DNA from: Nemertoderma westbladi
Taxonomy: Eukaryota; Xenacoelomorpha; Nemertodermatida; Nemertodermatidae
NCBI GenBank assembly: GCA_032718475.1
Contig: JAUCBJ010007788.1
Coordinates: forward strand, 1 to 44,834
Direction of reading: 5' to 3'
Length of the DNA stretch: 44,834 bases
Both the position numbers and the translations under genes were made by a program. The notes under the pieces are model-generated. The model had not been told where the DNA came from, did no database searches, and worked only from the letters and a program-made list of their open reading frames with translations. Within the stretch, counting starts at the first letter, position 1. Each line of letters opens with the position of its first letter. This document shows positions 10,901 to 19,668 of this stretch, piece after piece.

Positions 10901-12823
10901 CCTCACTGTTCCCTTTAAATGTTGGACAGTCCCTTCCAACTCTCGGACCTGTTGGGAGGAGCGTATCCGATTCTCCTTCATCTCTCCGAGGAGAATATCC
11001 ATCCCCCGCCGTCTCTCGTCTACCCAATCAACCGCCGAAACGGGATCCGCCAACGTCGTAGCGGGCAGACGAGGGACAACGGGCGACAAATTTGGAATAT
11101 TTCGCTCGGGGTCCAGGGCCTGAACTGTCTCCTGGGCAGTTCTACGGGGCACAGGTAGCTTAGTGCTATGCAGAGGGAATTTAGAGGTAGTTTCAGGGAG
11201 CACAGGTGTGTCTATCACCGAAGGGGTGATTTCAAGAACAGGCCTAATTATTTCAGGCTCATCTACTATAGTAGGGAGTCTTTCTATTTTAATTATTTGG
11301 TCTGTGGGCTCTGTACTACCTAAGTTGGTGTTATTTAGTTGCCTTCTAACAGCTGGAGGCAAATCAGGCAATTTCTGACGGTGGAATGTTCTTTTACGTC
11401 TGCTTAGACGAGATCTATTTTCTTTGCCTTCAGTATCGGTGGTATCGCCTTCCTCAGATGATGTATATCCCTGTCTTTTGGGAGTAGATCGATTCATCAT
11501 CTGCATATTACTAGCTGCTAACTGTTTATTTATGCAGTCTTGATTCTCCTGAATGTTTTCCAATTCTAATTGGGTGGTTTCTTCAGCCGCTTTCCGTTCT
11601 GCTTCTGCCACTTTTGCCTCTGCCTCTGCCGCTGCCTCTGCCGCTTTTGCCTCTGCCGCTGCCTCTGCCGCTTTTGCCTTGGCCGCTGCCTCTGCCGCTT
11701 TTGCCTTGGCCGCTGCCGCCTTTCTTTCTGCTTCTGCAGCTACCACTGCTGCTTTCTTTCTGTCTTCTATACGTTTTTTCTTTACTTGTTCTTCTTGGAC
11801 TCGTGTGATGCGGAGTTGTTCATCAAATTTAGCCTGATTCGCAGCCCTCATTTCCACATCGATGGCATCCAACACAAGCTTGGTTCCTTCACTATTAGGG
11901 CTAAGTCCCTCTAACCTTCTCCTCAACTCGTCATCACCTAAAAAACGTTGATAGTCTGACAGATAGATGTCAATGGCATCCCTCTTATGCGGTTTCTCTG
12001 CCGTCGCTTCACTTTCCACTTGGGAAAAAGTAGCGTCTGTTGATTCTCCATGGGTTGAGCGCTCCTCCAGCTGAGCTTTCCACTGAGCTGTTCCTTGAAC
12101 CTGGAGATTCACCCTTTGAAACCAAGTCTTGACGGCGACTTGCAACGACGTGTCTTGTCTTCGTTTAGAAGCCTCCTCAAAGGCCGATAAGATTAGCCTG
12201 ATTCGTAGAATTCTTTCTCTAACTTGATAAAGCAGCAATCCCTGCTCTTGAGGTCCTTGAGGTTGATGAAACAGTTGTTCTTTTAATCGCTCTATAGAGC
12301 TGAAGAATCCCTGTGCGTATCCTGCTGCGGACCTCTTCCACACAGCAGGATCGATGGTTTCCTTGGCTACTCCCATCCGGTGTATGTCTTCCCAGGCAGC
12401 TTCTGATAAATCAAACGGAAGTCCGGGTCCGGGGAAGTTCCATTGCGACTCGACAATAGACTTCAGTTCTTCACTCGTGTATCCCGCATAACTATCTCTA
12501 GTTGAACGCTGGCTTCTCGCCCAATCTATCTGGTGTTCTTCCACAGCGATCAATAACCTAGTGAGTACGGCTGCAGGAAGGATGAGAAGGGGATCTGAAT
12601 AAGCCTCATCCATCATCCTTGCTCCGCGTTCGGGTGTCAGTTCTACCGTATCTTCACTACTGGAGCTGTCGAGCTGCTGAGAAATAAGTTCTTGGCTCAC
12701 GGGTTGTTGCTGCTCCGCTGCTTCTTGGTCCCGCTTGACCTGGGCTCGAGTGCCTATGATAGACCTACGATGCTGGACCAGCCTAGGTTCTGTTATTACT
12801 ACTGGAGGGATGACTTTCCTCAC
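7952..12823 (-). CDS. BEL/Pao-type gag-protease frame with internal loss of RT, RNase H and integrase core
   Basis: One open minus frame of about 1,620 codons. It has no ATG at its 5' limit (open to a stop at 12965); MMDEAYSDP near 12620 is a likely start. Order: an Ala/Glu/Lys-rich coiled coil (residues ~340-430); the DUF1759 Gag-like region (VKFNGDEMKWLPFNEYY near 765); Cys/His knuckles (CVLCDGPHRLNACDKF, LCYNCLRRGH, CAKCGAKHH; ~1040-1110); a DUF1758 aspartic protease with DSGST near 1220. RT and RNase H should follow, but the frame passes from GWYLTGPSRRTLRERLL straight to WRYCPKKFNPTDIASRG, which in BEL elements follows RNase H. After DHYSSWNRLCDAV the integrase core is absent too; GRLCLPEG resembles the usual polyprotein end. 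The frame survives both losses, so this looks like a non-autonomous derivative. It is antisense to the channel gene. Confidence 0.85.
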   Translation of the reverse strand: MRKVIPPVVITEPRLVQHRRSIIGTRAQVKRDQEAAEQQQPVSQELISQQLDSSSSEDTVELTPERGARMMDEAYSDPLLILPAAVLTRLLIAVEEHQIDWARSQRSTRDSYAGYTSEELKSIVESQWNFPGPGLPFDLSEAAWEDIHRMGVAKETIDPAVWKRSAAGYAQGFFSSIERLKEQLFHQPQGPQEQGLLLYQVRERILRIRLILSAFEEASKRRQDTSLQVAVKTWFQRVNLQVQGTAQWKAQLEERSTHGESTDATFSQVESEATAEKPHKRDAIDIYLSDYQRFLGDDELRRRLEGLSPNSEGTKLVLDAIDVEMRAANQAKFDEQLRITRVQEEQVKKKRIEDRKKAAVVAAEAERKAAAAKAKAAEAAAKAKAAEAAAEAKAAEAAAEAEAKVAEAERKAAEETTQLELENIQENQDCINKQLAASNMQMMNRSTPKRQGYTSSEEGDTTDTEGKENRSRLSRRKRTFHRQKLPDLPPAVRRQLNNTNLGSTEPTDQIIKIERLPTIVDEPEIIRPVLEITPSVIDTPVLPETTSKFPLHSTKLPVPRRTAQETVQALDPERNIPNLSPVVPRLPATTLADPVSAVDWVDERRRGMDILLGEMKENRIRSSQQVRELEGTVQHLKGTVRESKLELQEVQQNIALERDKLVNLQKGIPPPPVIMCQPVRSEVSHAQGVEPTRIYTASEVETPIVNPIKGNYRPVDNDIPYRTDHNPRNLYTDNSILNNTMAQESFTRQMARTEARQAVKVGEIVKFNGDEMKWLPFNEYYKDNIQNSVLSNGEKLRFLIECLEGSPKSMALKFIGHPDGLRQVWDTLNIRYGNRTNIARYLYAKLMAPRKFLSSGIIEFSDEIQEICRQLDWLGKSHEYQNSMVVGALASTLPKGGVGTRWDKKVLYMMEQQQRDPTMADLMSFLDGEVKLQLLRQSREKTLENKVSDKPVSRRRVTPVCYTDDGESQTSQGEDSGKDTDRSYYVNKMPKDQVSKSKSRPNDRREPVQKTPSTSPKRIQVRKPEERTSVHHIAQVKVSNIKPKCVLCDGPHRLNACDKFLRKSLKDRREVMWDKRLCYNCLRRGHQRRTCNSDARCAKCGAKHHILLHTEFERNSPSQVSESELHVQFSDVNDTDQSEMEGFYTDEFSDQNESCYLINTTAVYRVLVHEEDTDSDLTLSTSDQQPSWKAPTSNIGIREFPVVQLRVHGPQKSYIVNALLDSGSTGTFIDKELAEDIFAGQPKFQTKLNMSGIMQVWKSTITADYYVGALSTPQDELGEHSIRSVKMVAIKNFATTQADLYNWDEDESIQHLNIPRFQTDYPGVQILIGQNAHEALETLEKRPAQPQPLQTYAVRTRVGWYLTGPSRRTLRERLLQDRVCQVSEWEDDTSEGDDPTEGTPHSSDNDNLSSNVDQWRYCPKKFNPTDIASRGATPQELTDTTDRLGEPDFLSKEDEWPPHLTPTEIRPAKGAEKVKPKTRTGGAELFEPGIDLSVLHIARDDAVDLDLPTASGSFMKIRESDWSSGTSDVSQGLSPLLQRATDHYSSWNRLCDAVIYFERCFYRHYSRTKRKPGIVFRMQRLNHPVGRLCLPEGNGGLSGNCGRQDSLPTTTSLILQTSRDSIT

Positions 12824-13064
12824 AGTGGGAGGTGAACTGAACTTACGACCAGACGGTTCTACGTCTCTATCTGAGTCGCAGATAGTTACATCTAATATAC
12901 TGTCTGACAGGTTCTGCTTAGTATCAGATATGTTTATGTATACAGTTGAATGTCTACTGCTGTATTACAGTCTGAGCAAGTCTAGTAACTCAGTATTAAC
13001 TGCTAGCCTAGTAATTAATTACCGATACTGCTACTCAGTGTAGTAGGATATATATATAATATAT

Positions 13065-13320
13065 TAGAACACCGGTATGCTTATGGTATATATAACTATA
13101 TAAGTATTATTACAGACTAGGTTTATCACAGAATACCGGTATAATTTTAGCACAAATATATATAAATATATAATAGGCCTATCGGGAATACCGGTATACA
13201 GTTTACAGTTTGTAGTATATATAATTCTGGACTAGAATTAATTATAAGTACCGGTATAATTTCAGCCTAAATTTATAGAAATAAAGATAATAGGCCTATC
13301 GTAAATACCGGTATATCAAT
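13065..13320. repeat. Tandem repeat, period about 114 bp
   Basis: ACCGGTATAATTTTAGC (near 13136) and ACCGGTATAATTTCAGC (near 13250) start units that share ATAATAGGCCTATCG and end in AATACCGGTATA. A partial further copy may precede them. Confidence 0.5.
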
Positions 13321-14249
13321 TATTTTAAATAATTGAATTTCTGTATTTTAGGGTTACTTGGTTACTTTACTTACTTTACTACCGTTATTTGAGCAGTAAT
13401 CCAACTGATATTGAGACCTAATGGTTGTATGGTAGGCCTACTATTTATAAATCGTTAGATTTGATTTATAATATATATATACCCGTTTTAATGGGTTTTG
13501 TCAATGTTTGAAATAAATGTTATTATTTCTGGGGGGTAATCACTACACAAAGCGGTGCGCTTTCAATGAAGTGTTACTTATAAGACACTAAAACAAATAA
13601 TTCTAATTTACCTAAGTTACTTAATACTACAAATTACGTACGATTCGGGTTGAGATTACAATCTCTAAATAAACACAAAAATTTACAAAAACACAAAATA
13701 CGAATTTTTAGGGTAATTTTACAAGAAGTCTACAAACCAGCCTAACAAAGGGTTAGAAAACTGGTTATTACAACGGACAGGGTACTACGGTATTTGAAAT
13801 AATAAGTAGTAGTAAGTACACTGCGTTGTCCAGATAGGAAAATACCACCGCCTGACGACCTATAGCCGTATCGCTATAGGTTCTACGTTATGTATCACGG
13901 AGTGTTCCTACCTAGAAGTTAATAGAGCTAATCGAACCACTTCACTATCAACCACTTTACAACACAAATATAATGTCTACACTAATTACTTCGGAAAGTA
14001 CTGTACACTAAACCCTAAATTAGGTACGAGTACTTGTACAACAGATAATCAGTAGTTAAATATACTTGAACAGCTAAAAGAACCACGGCATCTGCTGGAG
14101 TGACCGATGCACAAAATCACCAGTCTTTACCTACGCCAAGCAGCCCGTGTAGTACCGGGGTTAATTTAACTATAGCGGTATGTATAACAAACACAATTAC
14201 TGTAGGAACAAACTTGGGGAATGAATGTTGCGGATAATCGCATAAACTC

Positions 14250-14835
14250 TGAATAATAAATATTACGCTACGCGTACAAACTACTCAAACAAAATGCAGA
14301 CCAAATACCGACAGACTACCATCAAGCCTAAACAAACTACGGTATATGCAGACTCCGAAATGATTAGGCAGTATGCGTTCTAACCCAGTAGTACGACTTA
14401 TTCTTTAATTGGGGGTTTACCTTACCGCATTGGCTGCCCCTACTTCCTAACCGTACTTAATCGGACAGAGGCTCTACACACACTACAATCCGTTCAGACC
14501 TAATAACAGCCAGACAACTATCCAGCCTACAAATTATCTAAATAAATATTATACGCTACCTGTACGGACTTACACAAACAAAGTACAGACTAAACGATGG
14601 CAGACTACTCTCAAGCCTAAATAAACTACAGGACATGCAGACTCCGAAATGATTAGGCAGTATGCGTTCTAACTCAGTAGTACGACTTATTCTTTAATTG
14701 GGGGTTTACCTTACAGCGTTCGCTGCCCCTACTTCCTAACCGTACTCAATCGGACAGGTGATCTACACACACTGCAATCCGTTCAGACTTAACAGCAATC
14801 AGACAACAGCTCAGCCTACAAATTGTCTGTACAAT
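14250..14835. repeat. Tandem duplication, period 289 bp, two copies
   Basis: GACTCCGAAATGATTAGGCA occurs at 14351 and 14640. The similarity covers about 290 bp on each side, including TTCTTTAATTGGGGGTTTAC and CTACACACACT. Divergence is low. It lies upstream of the BEL frame and could be a duplicated piece of its leader or LTR. Confidence 0.72.
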
Positions 14836-14999
14836 CTGATCAGGCTTACACGCCTTCTGTTCAATACTGGCCTACAAACAAATAAAACTTGACAGAAATA
14901 AGTAAAATCTCAATAAAAAACCAGGGCTGCAGTCCCTGATTAATTATTAAGGCCTACTGGTATATAACTATCAAAATCGAATAATACTAATGTACTTAT

Positions 15000-15135
15000 A
15001 CTGGAAGTACCGGTTAGGACAGTCGGGCCTACGGACCTACAGAAGTACCGGTTCTGGCAGTTGGACCTACGGACCTACAGCAGTACCGGTTCTGGCAGTT
15101 GGGCCTACTGACCTACAGATGTACCGTTCAGGTTT
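15000..15135. repeat. Minisatellite, period 38 bp, about three copies
   Basis: ACGGACCTACAG at 15031 and 15069 and ACTGACCTACAG at 15107 are spaced exactly 38 bp apart and share GTACCGGTTCTGGCAGTTGG. Confidence 0.65.
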
Positions 15136-16487
15136 ACCGGTTGACCGGTACTTTCAACTTTATTGCTTACTGCAATAAAGAAGCTATATCCGTTATTGTT
15201 CGCGCTTTCAGACCTTTGGCAGTTTAACCCACCAAATTAGGATGTCTTCTAGATAATAAATCGCTTTAGCCTCTAACAAGTATTTGATTCACTACACTAG
15301 TTGAAACCAATCTGTGCGCGATCATTCACCCGTTGGATATACCCGGGAGATTGATTTCGACAGCTTAATCTTATTGCTATGTAAGCCTAATGTATTATTC
15401 GACTGACAGTATTATATAATCTCTGACAATATCATTCACTTTCAGGGAATATTAATAGTTCCTTTAGGACGTGGCGCTCTATCTATATAAACAGAGTTAT
15501 GACTTAAACTACTCACAACGATATGGCTTAGTTACAATTCACATATATGGCGCATTCTTTAGGAAATGCTTCGTTATCAGTCTCACTCATACACAATGCT
15601 GCACAATACTGCACACTGATCTGCCGATCTTCACTGATTTTAGTCACATATAAAAGGAACACGGACCGAATCATGTAGGGTCTATCAAATAACATTAGAT
15701 TCACTTCAAACCACTCAACATAGGTCGCAATCATTTATCTGTAACCTTTCTCTCTTACCTTCGGTATATCAAGAATATTGGGTTTTCGGGGTTATTTGTC
15801 GTTATTCCAAATATAATAATTCATCAACCATATTATGAAGAACTGACAGTAAATAGCAGTATAACAATATAAAAGTATGCACAGTGTTACACAGTATGCA
15901 GTGTATGCAGTACTGCAGTATGCAGTATGCAGATAACGGATATATGTCCTTATAATTAAGCCTACTAGTGTAGGGCTAAAGCTGAAAACACGGAGGTGCC
16001 AAAAGCCGGTTCTTAGGCTCTGGGCAAAAACATAACACTGAACTACTGAGTTTCTGTATACACCTCCAACACAGAGACAACAAACACTCTGATTGGTCAA
16101 CCTGAACAACGAGAGAACAAAGAAACAAAGAAACGTCGAAGTGGCAATATCAGCTGCTAGCCGTCGTCATGGTAGCGACACTGTTTTCAAGAGTATCGAG
16201 CTTTTACGTCACGGAATTACGGATTATGTCCTCTAAAGTACAAATACAGAAGAAATAGCTTTTATGTCCGCTAAAACACCAGTACAGCAAGGACACGGCC
16301 TTTTTATGCCTGGTAAACCAACTACAGAGTATTTTACGGGAAAAATAAGGAAAAATAACCGGACAATTCAGCAAAAGCTTTTACAACTTTAGTTAGGAGC
16401 AATGTTTATTATTTAAAATATTCATTGATATTTATAAGAGAGCTGCCTTCTGTTAAATGCTATGCAGAGCTTAACCCTATTTGCCCA

Positions 16488-16506
16488 CCCCCCCCCCCCC
16501 CCCCCC
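16488..16506. repeat. Poly-C tract (19 C)
   Basis: Uninterrupted C run inside the channel gene intron; one of several G/C homopolymers of 15-22 bases in the window. Confidence 0.9.
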
Positions 16507-17067
16507 AGGGCCCATTTTAGAAATTTTTTGTAATTCATATGTATCCTTGAGTCACGTTTGTTGGGACAAGCAAGATTTCTTGACTTTACCTAAACGCCAT
16601 TTACATGCGCTATGCTAGTTTTCATGCTGTGGTCCCTTTCTGGCACCCATCTTCAGTATTTTTCGTGCCAAGCATATAACGGATTTTTCGATTCTGATCT
16701 CAACTATAGAACTCAAATATGTTAATTTTAAATGTGCCCCTGGGGCACGAAAAAAACAATTAGTGCAAATATGATAATAAAAAATCACCACAAAATAAAA
16801 TTGAATATATGACCATATAGACCATTTATGACCAGATCACGAATATGACACTGAAATAAATCGTACCTTGTTGATTAGGTCATTTTTAGACATGTGTCAA
16901 TTTGCGGCACGAAAAATACAATTAGCAAAATTTGATAATCAAAAATTATTATCGAATACACCTGATTTTAAGATATTATTGGTTTTCTGAGCCATCATTT
17001 GTTTATATTGATAATAATAATATTCTATATTATGATATATGTAATCTAAAAATACATTATTTTGCAG

Positions 17068-17644
17068 GTTGCACTTGTATTCCATCTACACTTTTTCATA
17101 TTCCCCCATATATTTACGATTATTACCAGTGGAAGGCGATCTGAATGAATTTAATCTACAAGGTTACAAATATGAAGATATTCTATATCCAAATACTATA
17201 ATTGATGGGAATCGTGAATTAAATATAACTATTGTGCTACACCGCCAATCTCATACAAAGATGCTCATTACCTATTTAATGCCAGCAGTTCTCGTGATGC
17301 TGAGCTGGGTGACCTTCTTCATTGATCCATTATCAGTTCCAGCAAGAGCAGCTATTGGCATGATATCAATGCTGGGGGTTTGTAATCTCCTTGTTTCTGT
17401 CATAACAATTACTGGCGATGCTTCAGAATGGTCTTATGCCGAAATTTATAATATATGTTGCGTCTGTATGGTTGCCTTGGCATTATTTTTTATGGGCATA
17501 TGTGACATGATGAGAGTTAATAAATACACTGTATTTTCCCATCAATATCAGGCTTGTAACAAAATATGTCGGATCATATTGCCGTCAATTTATCTGGTTT
17601 TTGAGATCGCGTTTTGGGTACAGTATAACAGTGAGAGCAAGTAG
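17068..17644 (+). CDS. Cys-loop ligand-gated ion channel, exon 2 (pre-M1 to M4)
   Basis: The exon follows the TTTTGCAG acceptor and continues the phase-2 codon of exon 1. Residue numbers are for the joined 348-residue product. M1 is at about 222-242 (ITYLMPAVLVMLSWVTFFI). The M1-M2 link holds Pro-Ala-Arg at 248-250; in GABA/glycine/glutamate-type receptors a PAR at this position goes with anion selectivity. M2 is 250-270, M3 281-302 and M4 326-343 (ILPSIYLVFEIAFWVQY). The M3-M4 loop is only about 22 residues; animal receptors usually have far longer ones. The M2 core (AAIGMISMLGVCNLLVSVI) lacks the usual TTVLTM block. The stop is TAG at 17642. The frame is intact and correctly spliced, so I take it as functional, though divergent; the ligand is unknown. 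Confidence 0.87.
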
Positions 17645-17783
17645 GAATTTGAGAGATTGTTGTGTACCAAATTAAACTTCATTTCAACTTCACTTAGTTT
17701 CAACACTTACTCTTTATCTTCCCTTTCCCGATTGAAATGTCTTTTTCTTTTTAACAAGAAGCGATTTCAGAACTGATTCGTTA

Positions 17784-17789
17784 AATAAA
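17784..17789 (+). promoter_or_regulatory. Candidate polyadenylation signal AATAAA of the channel gene
   Basis: AATAAA lies 140 bp after the stop codon, followed by a GT-rich stretch (TGTTTATTGTTTATTATTGG). Context fits a 3' end, but AATAAA is frequent by chance in such AT-rich DNA. Confidence 0.45.
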
Positions 17790-17904
17790 TGTTTATTGTT
17801 TATTATTGGTTATTATGTGTATTAATTAATTATTAAATTTTTGTATTTATTAATTTTAATAACATTTTCTCACCACCATGCAATCCACAATTGACAAACC
17901 CAAT

Positions 17905-18440
17905 GCAGCATGCATTAAGAATGCTATGCATACTTACCGACAAAGTCGCACCACCACAACTCCCTATCCCCCATGACTTTCGGAAGATTATCTGCACCTT
18001 CAAGGCCAGTGTCCTTGAGGAGGCGTGTCTACGAAAGTTATGAGCTGTCCACCATGCTTATTTTCTCCATGGGGCTGCCAAAGCACAAGATTGTGCGTGC
18101 ACAGGCTGATCACACAGCAAAACAATGTCCTGCAAGGCGGAGTCGGCATTGTTCTAGTGTCAATCAATCTTGGGCAAACGAATGAGATACCTCCAATGTT
18201 GTATAGTGTCTGGTTGAAGATGTGTGCATTGTAATCGACACAGTGAACCAGATGTAGCATTCTTGGGAATGTGCCATCCAGAGATTTGGTGTCCTCAGCA
18301 GTTAGAGCCCAGAATGGATTCCCATAGAGGAGTACTGGAACTACTGCTGCTCTAAATAATCGGACCTTAAGTTTCAGATGAATTCTGTGTAAGGCTTTCA
18401 AATCCTGGAAAGGCCATTCAATGCTGTCCACGACTTTCCC
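17905..18440 (-). pseudogene. LINE (RTE/L2-like) reverse transcriptase C-terminus, broken
   Basis: The minus frame 18431-18000 reads HLKLKVRLFRAAVVPVLLYG, then WALTAEDTKSLDGTFPRMLH. That is the well-known segment after the reverse transcriptase palm in RTE/L2-type LINEs. It goes on to HNLVLWQPHGENKHGG, as in the copy at 33360, and then loses frame; related sequence (SWGIGSCGGATLS) continues to about 17930. 5' truncated, at least one frameshift. It starts about 260 bp downstream of the channel stop. Confidence 0.75.
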
Positions 18441-18776
18441 TTACATATTCGAAGGTCGTCACCTGACTTCCGGATCCACATTACTACACCACATTCAATT
18501 CATGATGGGCATCACAGGCTTACCTTAGGACATTAGTTAAAAAATATGATTGAACAATAATAGCCTGTTGATGTGGAAGATGGTAGGGAGAGACAGCCTA
18601 GAATGTTTACATTCGATTAGCATTTGTACAAGGATTGCAAGGAGGTCCCAGTGTGCCGAAAATTATTGCAATGCACTTTGGTATTGATGTGTAAGTGAAA
18701 AGGTAGTGAGTGACTGTGACATGTTGGTGAAAAGGTATTGAAAGGAATAGTTAGATGGATGGCTCTCATTGTCGGC
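18441..18776. other. No recognised feature
   Basis: Unique-looking sequence between the LINE fragment and the first minisatellite arm; no protein-like frame. Confidence 0.3.
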
Positions 18777-19085
18777 TATATTGAAAAATATCGAGACATT
18801 AAAAATATCGAGAGTAAAAATAATGTGAGTAAAAATATCGAGTGTTGAAAAATAACGATAATATCGAGAGTTAAAAAAATATCAAGAGCAAAAATATCGA
18901 GAGTAAAAATATCGAGAGTAAAAGTATCGAGTGTTGAAAAATATCGAGAGTAAAAATATCGAGAGTAAAAATATTGAGTATTGAAAAATATCGAGAGTAA
19001 AATTATCGAGTGTTGAAAAATATCTTGTGTTGAAAAATATTGAGTGTTGAAAAATATCAAGAGTAACAATATCGAGCGTAACAAT
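18777..19085 (+). repeat. Minisatellite arm 1, units of 15-18 bp
   Basis: Repeats of AAAAATATCGAGAGT (15 bp) and GAAAAATATCGAGTGTT (about 17 bp) alternate irregularly. Frames open across it on the minus strand are a by-product of the repeat. The same units recur in reverse complement at 19462-19668, so the two arms could pair. Confidence 0.85.
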
Positions 19086-19461
19086 TTTTTTTAATAACGG
19101 TTGCATGATAATTTTTGTCCTAAAAATATTCTAGAACAAAAAAATATGTCCTAAAACAAAAATATTTATCAACATTGGTAGCTTACTAACATATTTCTTA
19201 CTCTATAATATTTATAAAAAGAAGTAGAAAATACTAGCTATTTTAAAAAATTAACAATGTGTTCTAGAACAAAAGCTAGCTAGCTAGCTAGCTCTTCATT
19301 AATAAAATAGCAAAAACTAGCTACTATAATAAATCTGGTAAATGGGTACCTAGGGTGTATTAATGTCATTTATTTGCACTTGCACTGTTGTAACCCATGC
19401 ACTGCAATATTGTCCCATAATTCTAAATAAAATGCTCACGCAAAATGCAATATTTTCTTTC

Positions 19462-19668
19462 ACTCTCATTATTTTTCAACACTCGATATTTTTCAACACT
19501 CGATATTTTTACTCTTGATATTTTTACTCTCAATATTTTTCAACACTCGATATTTTTACTCTCGATATTTTTACTCTCGATAATTTTACTCTCGATATTT
19601 TTCAACATTCGATATTTTCAACACTCTTTATTTTCGATATTTTTCAAGTCTCGATATTTTTCACCATT
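19462..19668 (-). repeat. Minisatellite arm 2, inverted relative to arm 1
   Basis: Units TTTTTCAACACTCGATA and TTTTTACTCTCGATA are the reverse complements of arm 1 units. The 376-bp spacer (19086-19461) holds an (AGCT)n palindrome near 19274-19293 (GCTAGCTAGCTAGCTAGCTC) and no coding frame. Arms plus spacer resemble a foldback structure; no target duplication was found. Confidence 0.85.

Larger units (their letters stand above)
12966..16487. other. Leader and unassigned sequence upstream of the BEL frame
   Basis: This should contain the BEL 5' LTR and primer-binding site, but I could not define either. It is rich in TACCGGTA and TAGGCCTA palindromes and carries three tandem duplications listed separately. 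From 15180 to 16480 I see no coding frame or repeat I recognise. Confidence 0.35.
4827..17067 (+). other. 12.2 kb intron of the channel gene, filled with mobile DNA
   Basis: The donor GTAAGT at 4827 and acceptor TTTTGCAG ending at 17067 agree in phase (AC|G codon), and the joined frame runs from Cys loop to transmembrane part without loss. The intron holds a poly-G-tipped inverted-repeat element, LINE pieces, tandem repeats and an antisense BEL element. Position 16640-16930 has a loosely repeated motif (GCACGAAAAA-ACAATTAG) at about 16746 and 16908. Between these, 4830-5095 and 6900-7120 show nothing I recognise. Confidence 0.75.

Noticed and set aside
11553-11914. Plus-strand Ala/Ser/Leu-rich frames opposite the BEL coiled coil
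   Set aside because: Antisense shadows of the repetitive Ala/Glu/Lys-rich part of the BEL frame.
18776-19106. Frames rich in YFSTLDIF-like repeats
   Set aside because: Translation of the ATATCGAG minisatellite; no start context or non-repeat domain.
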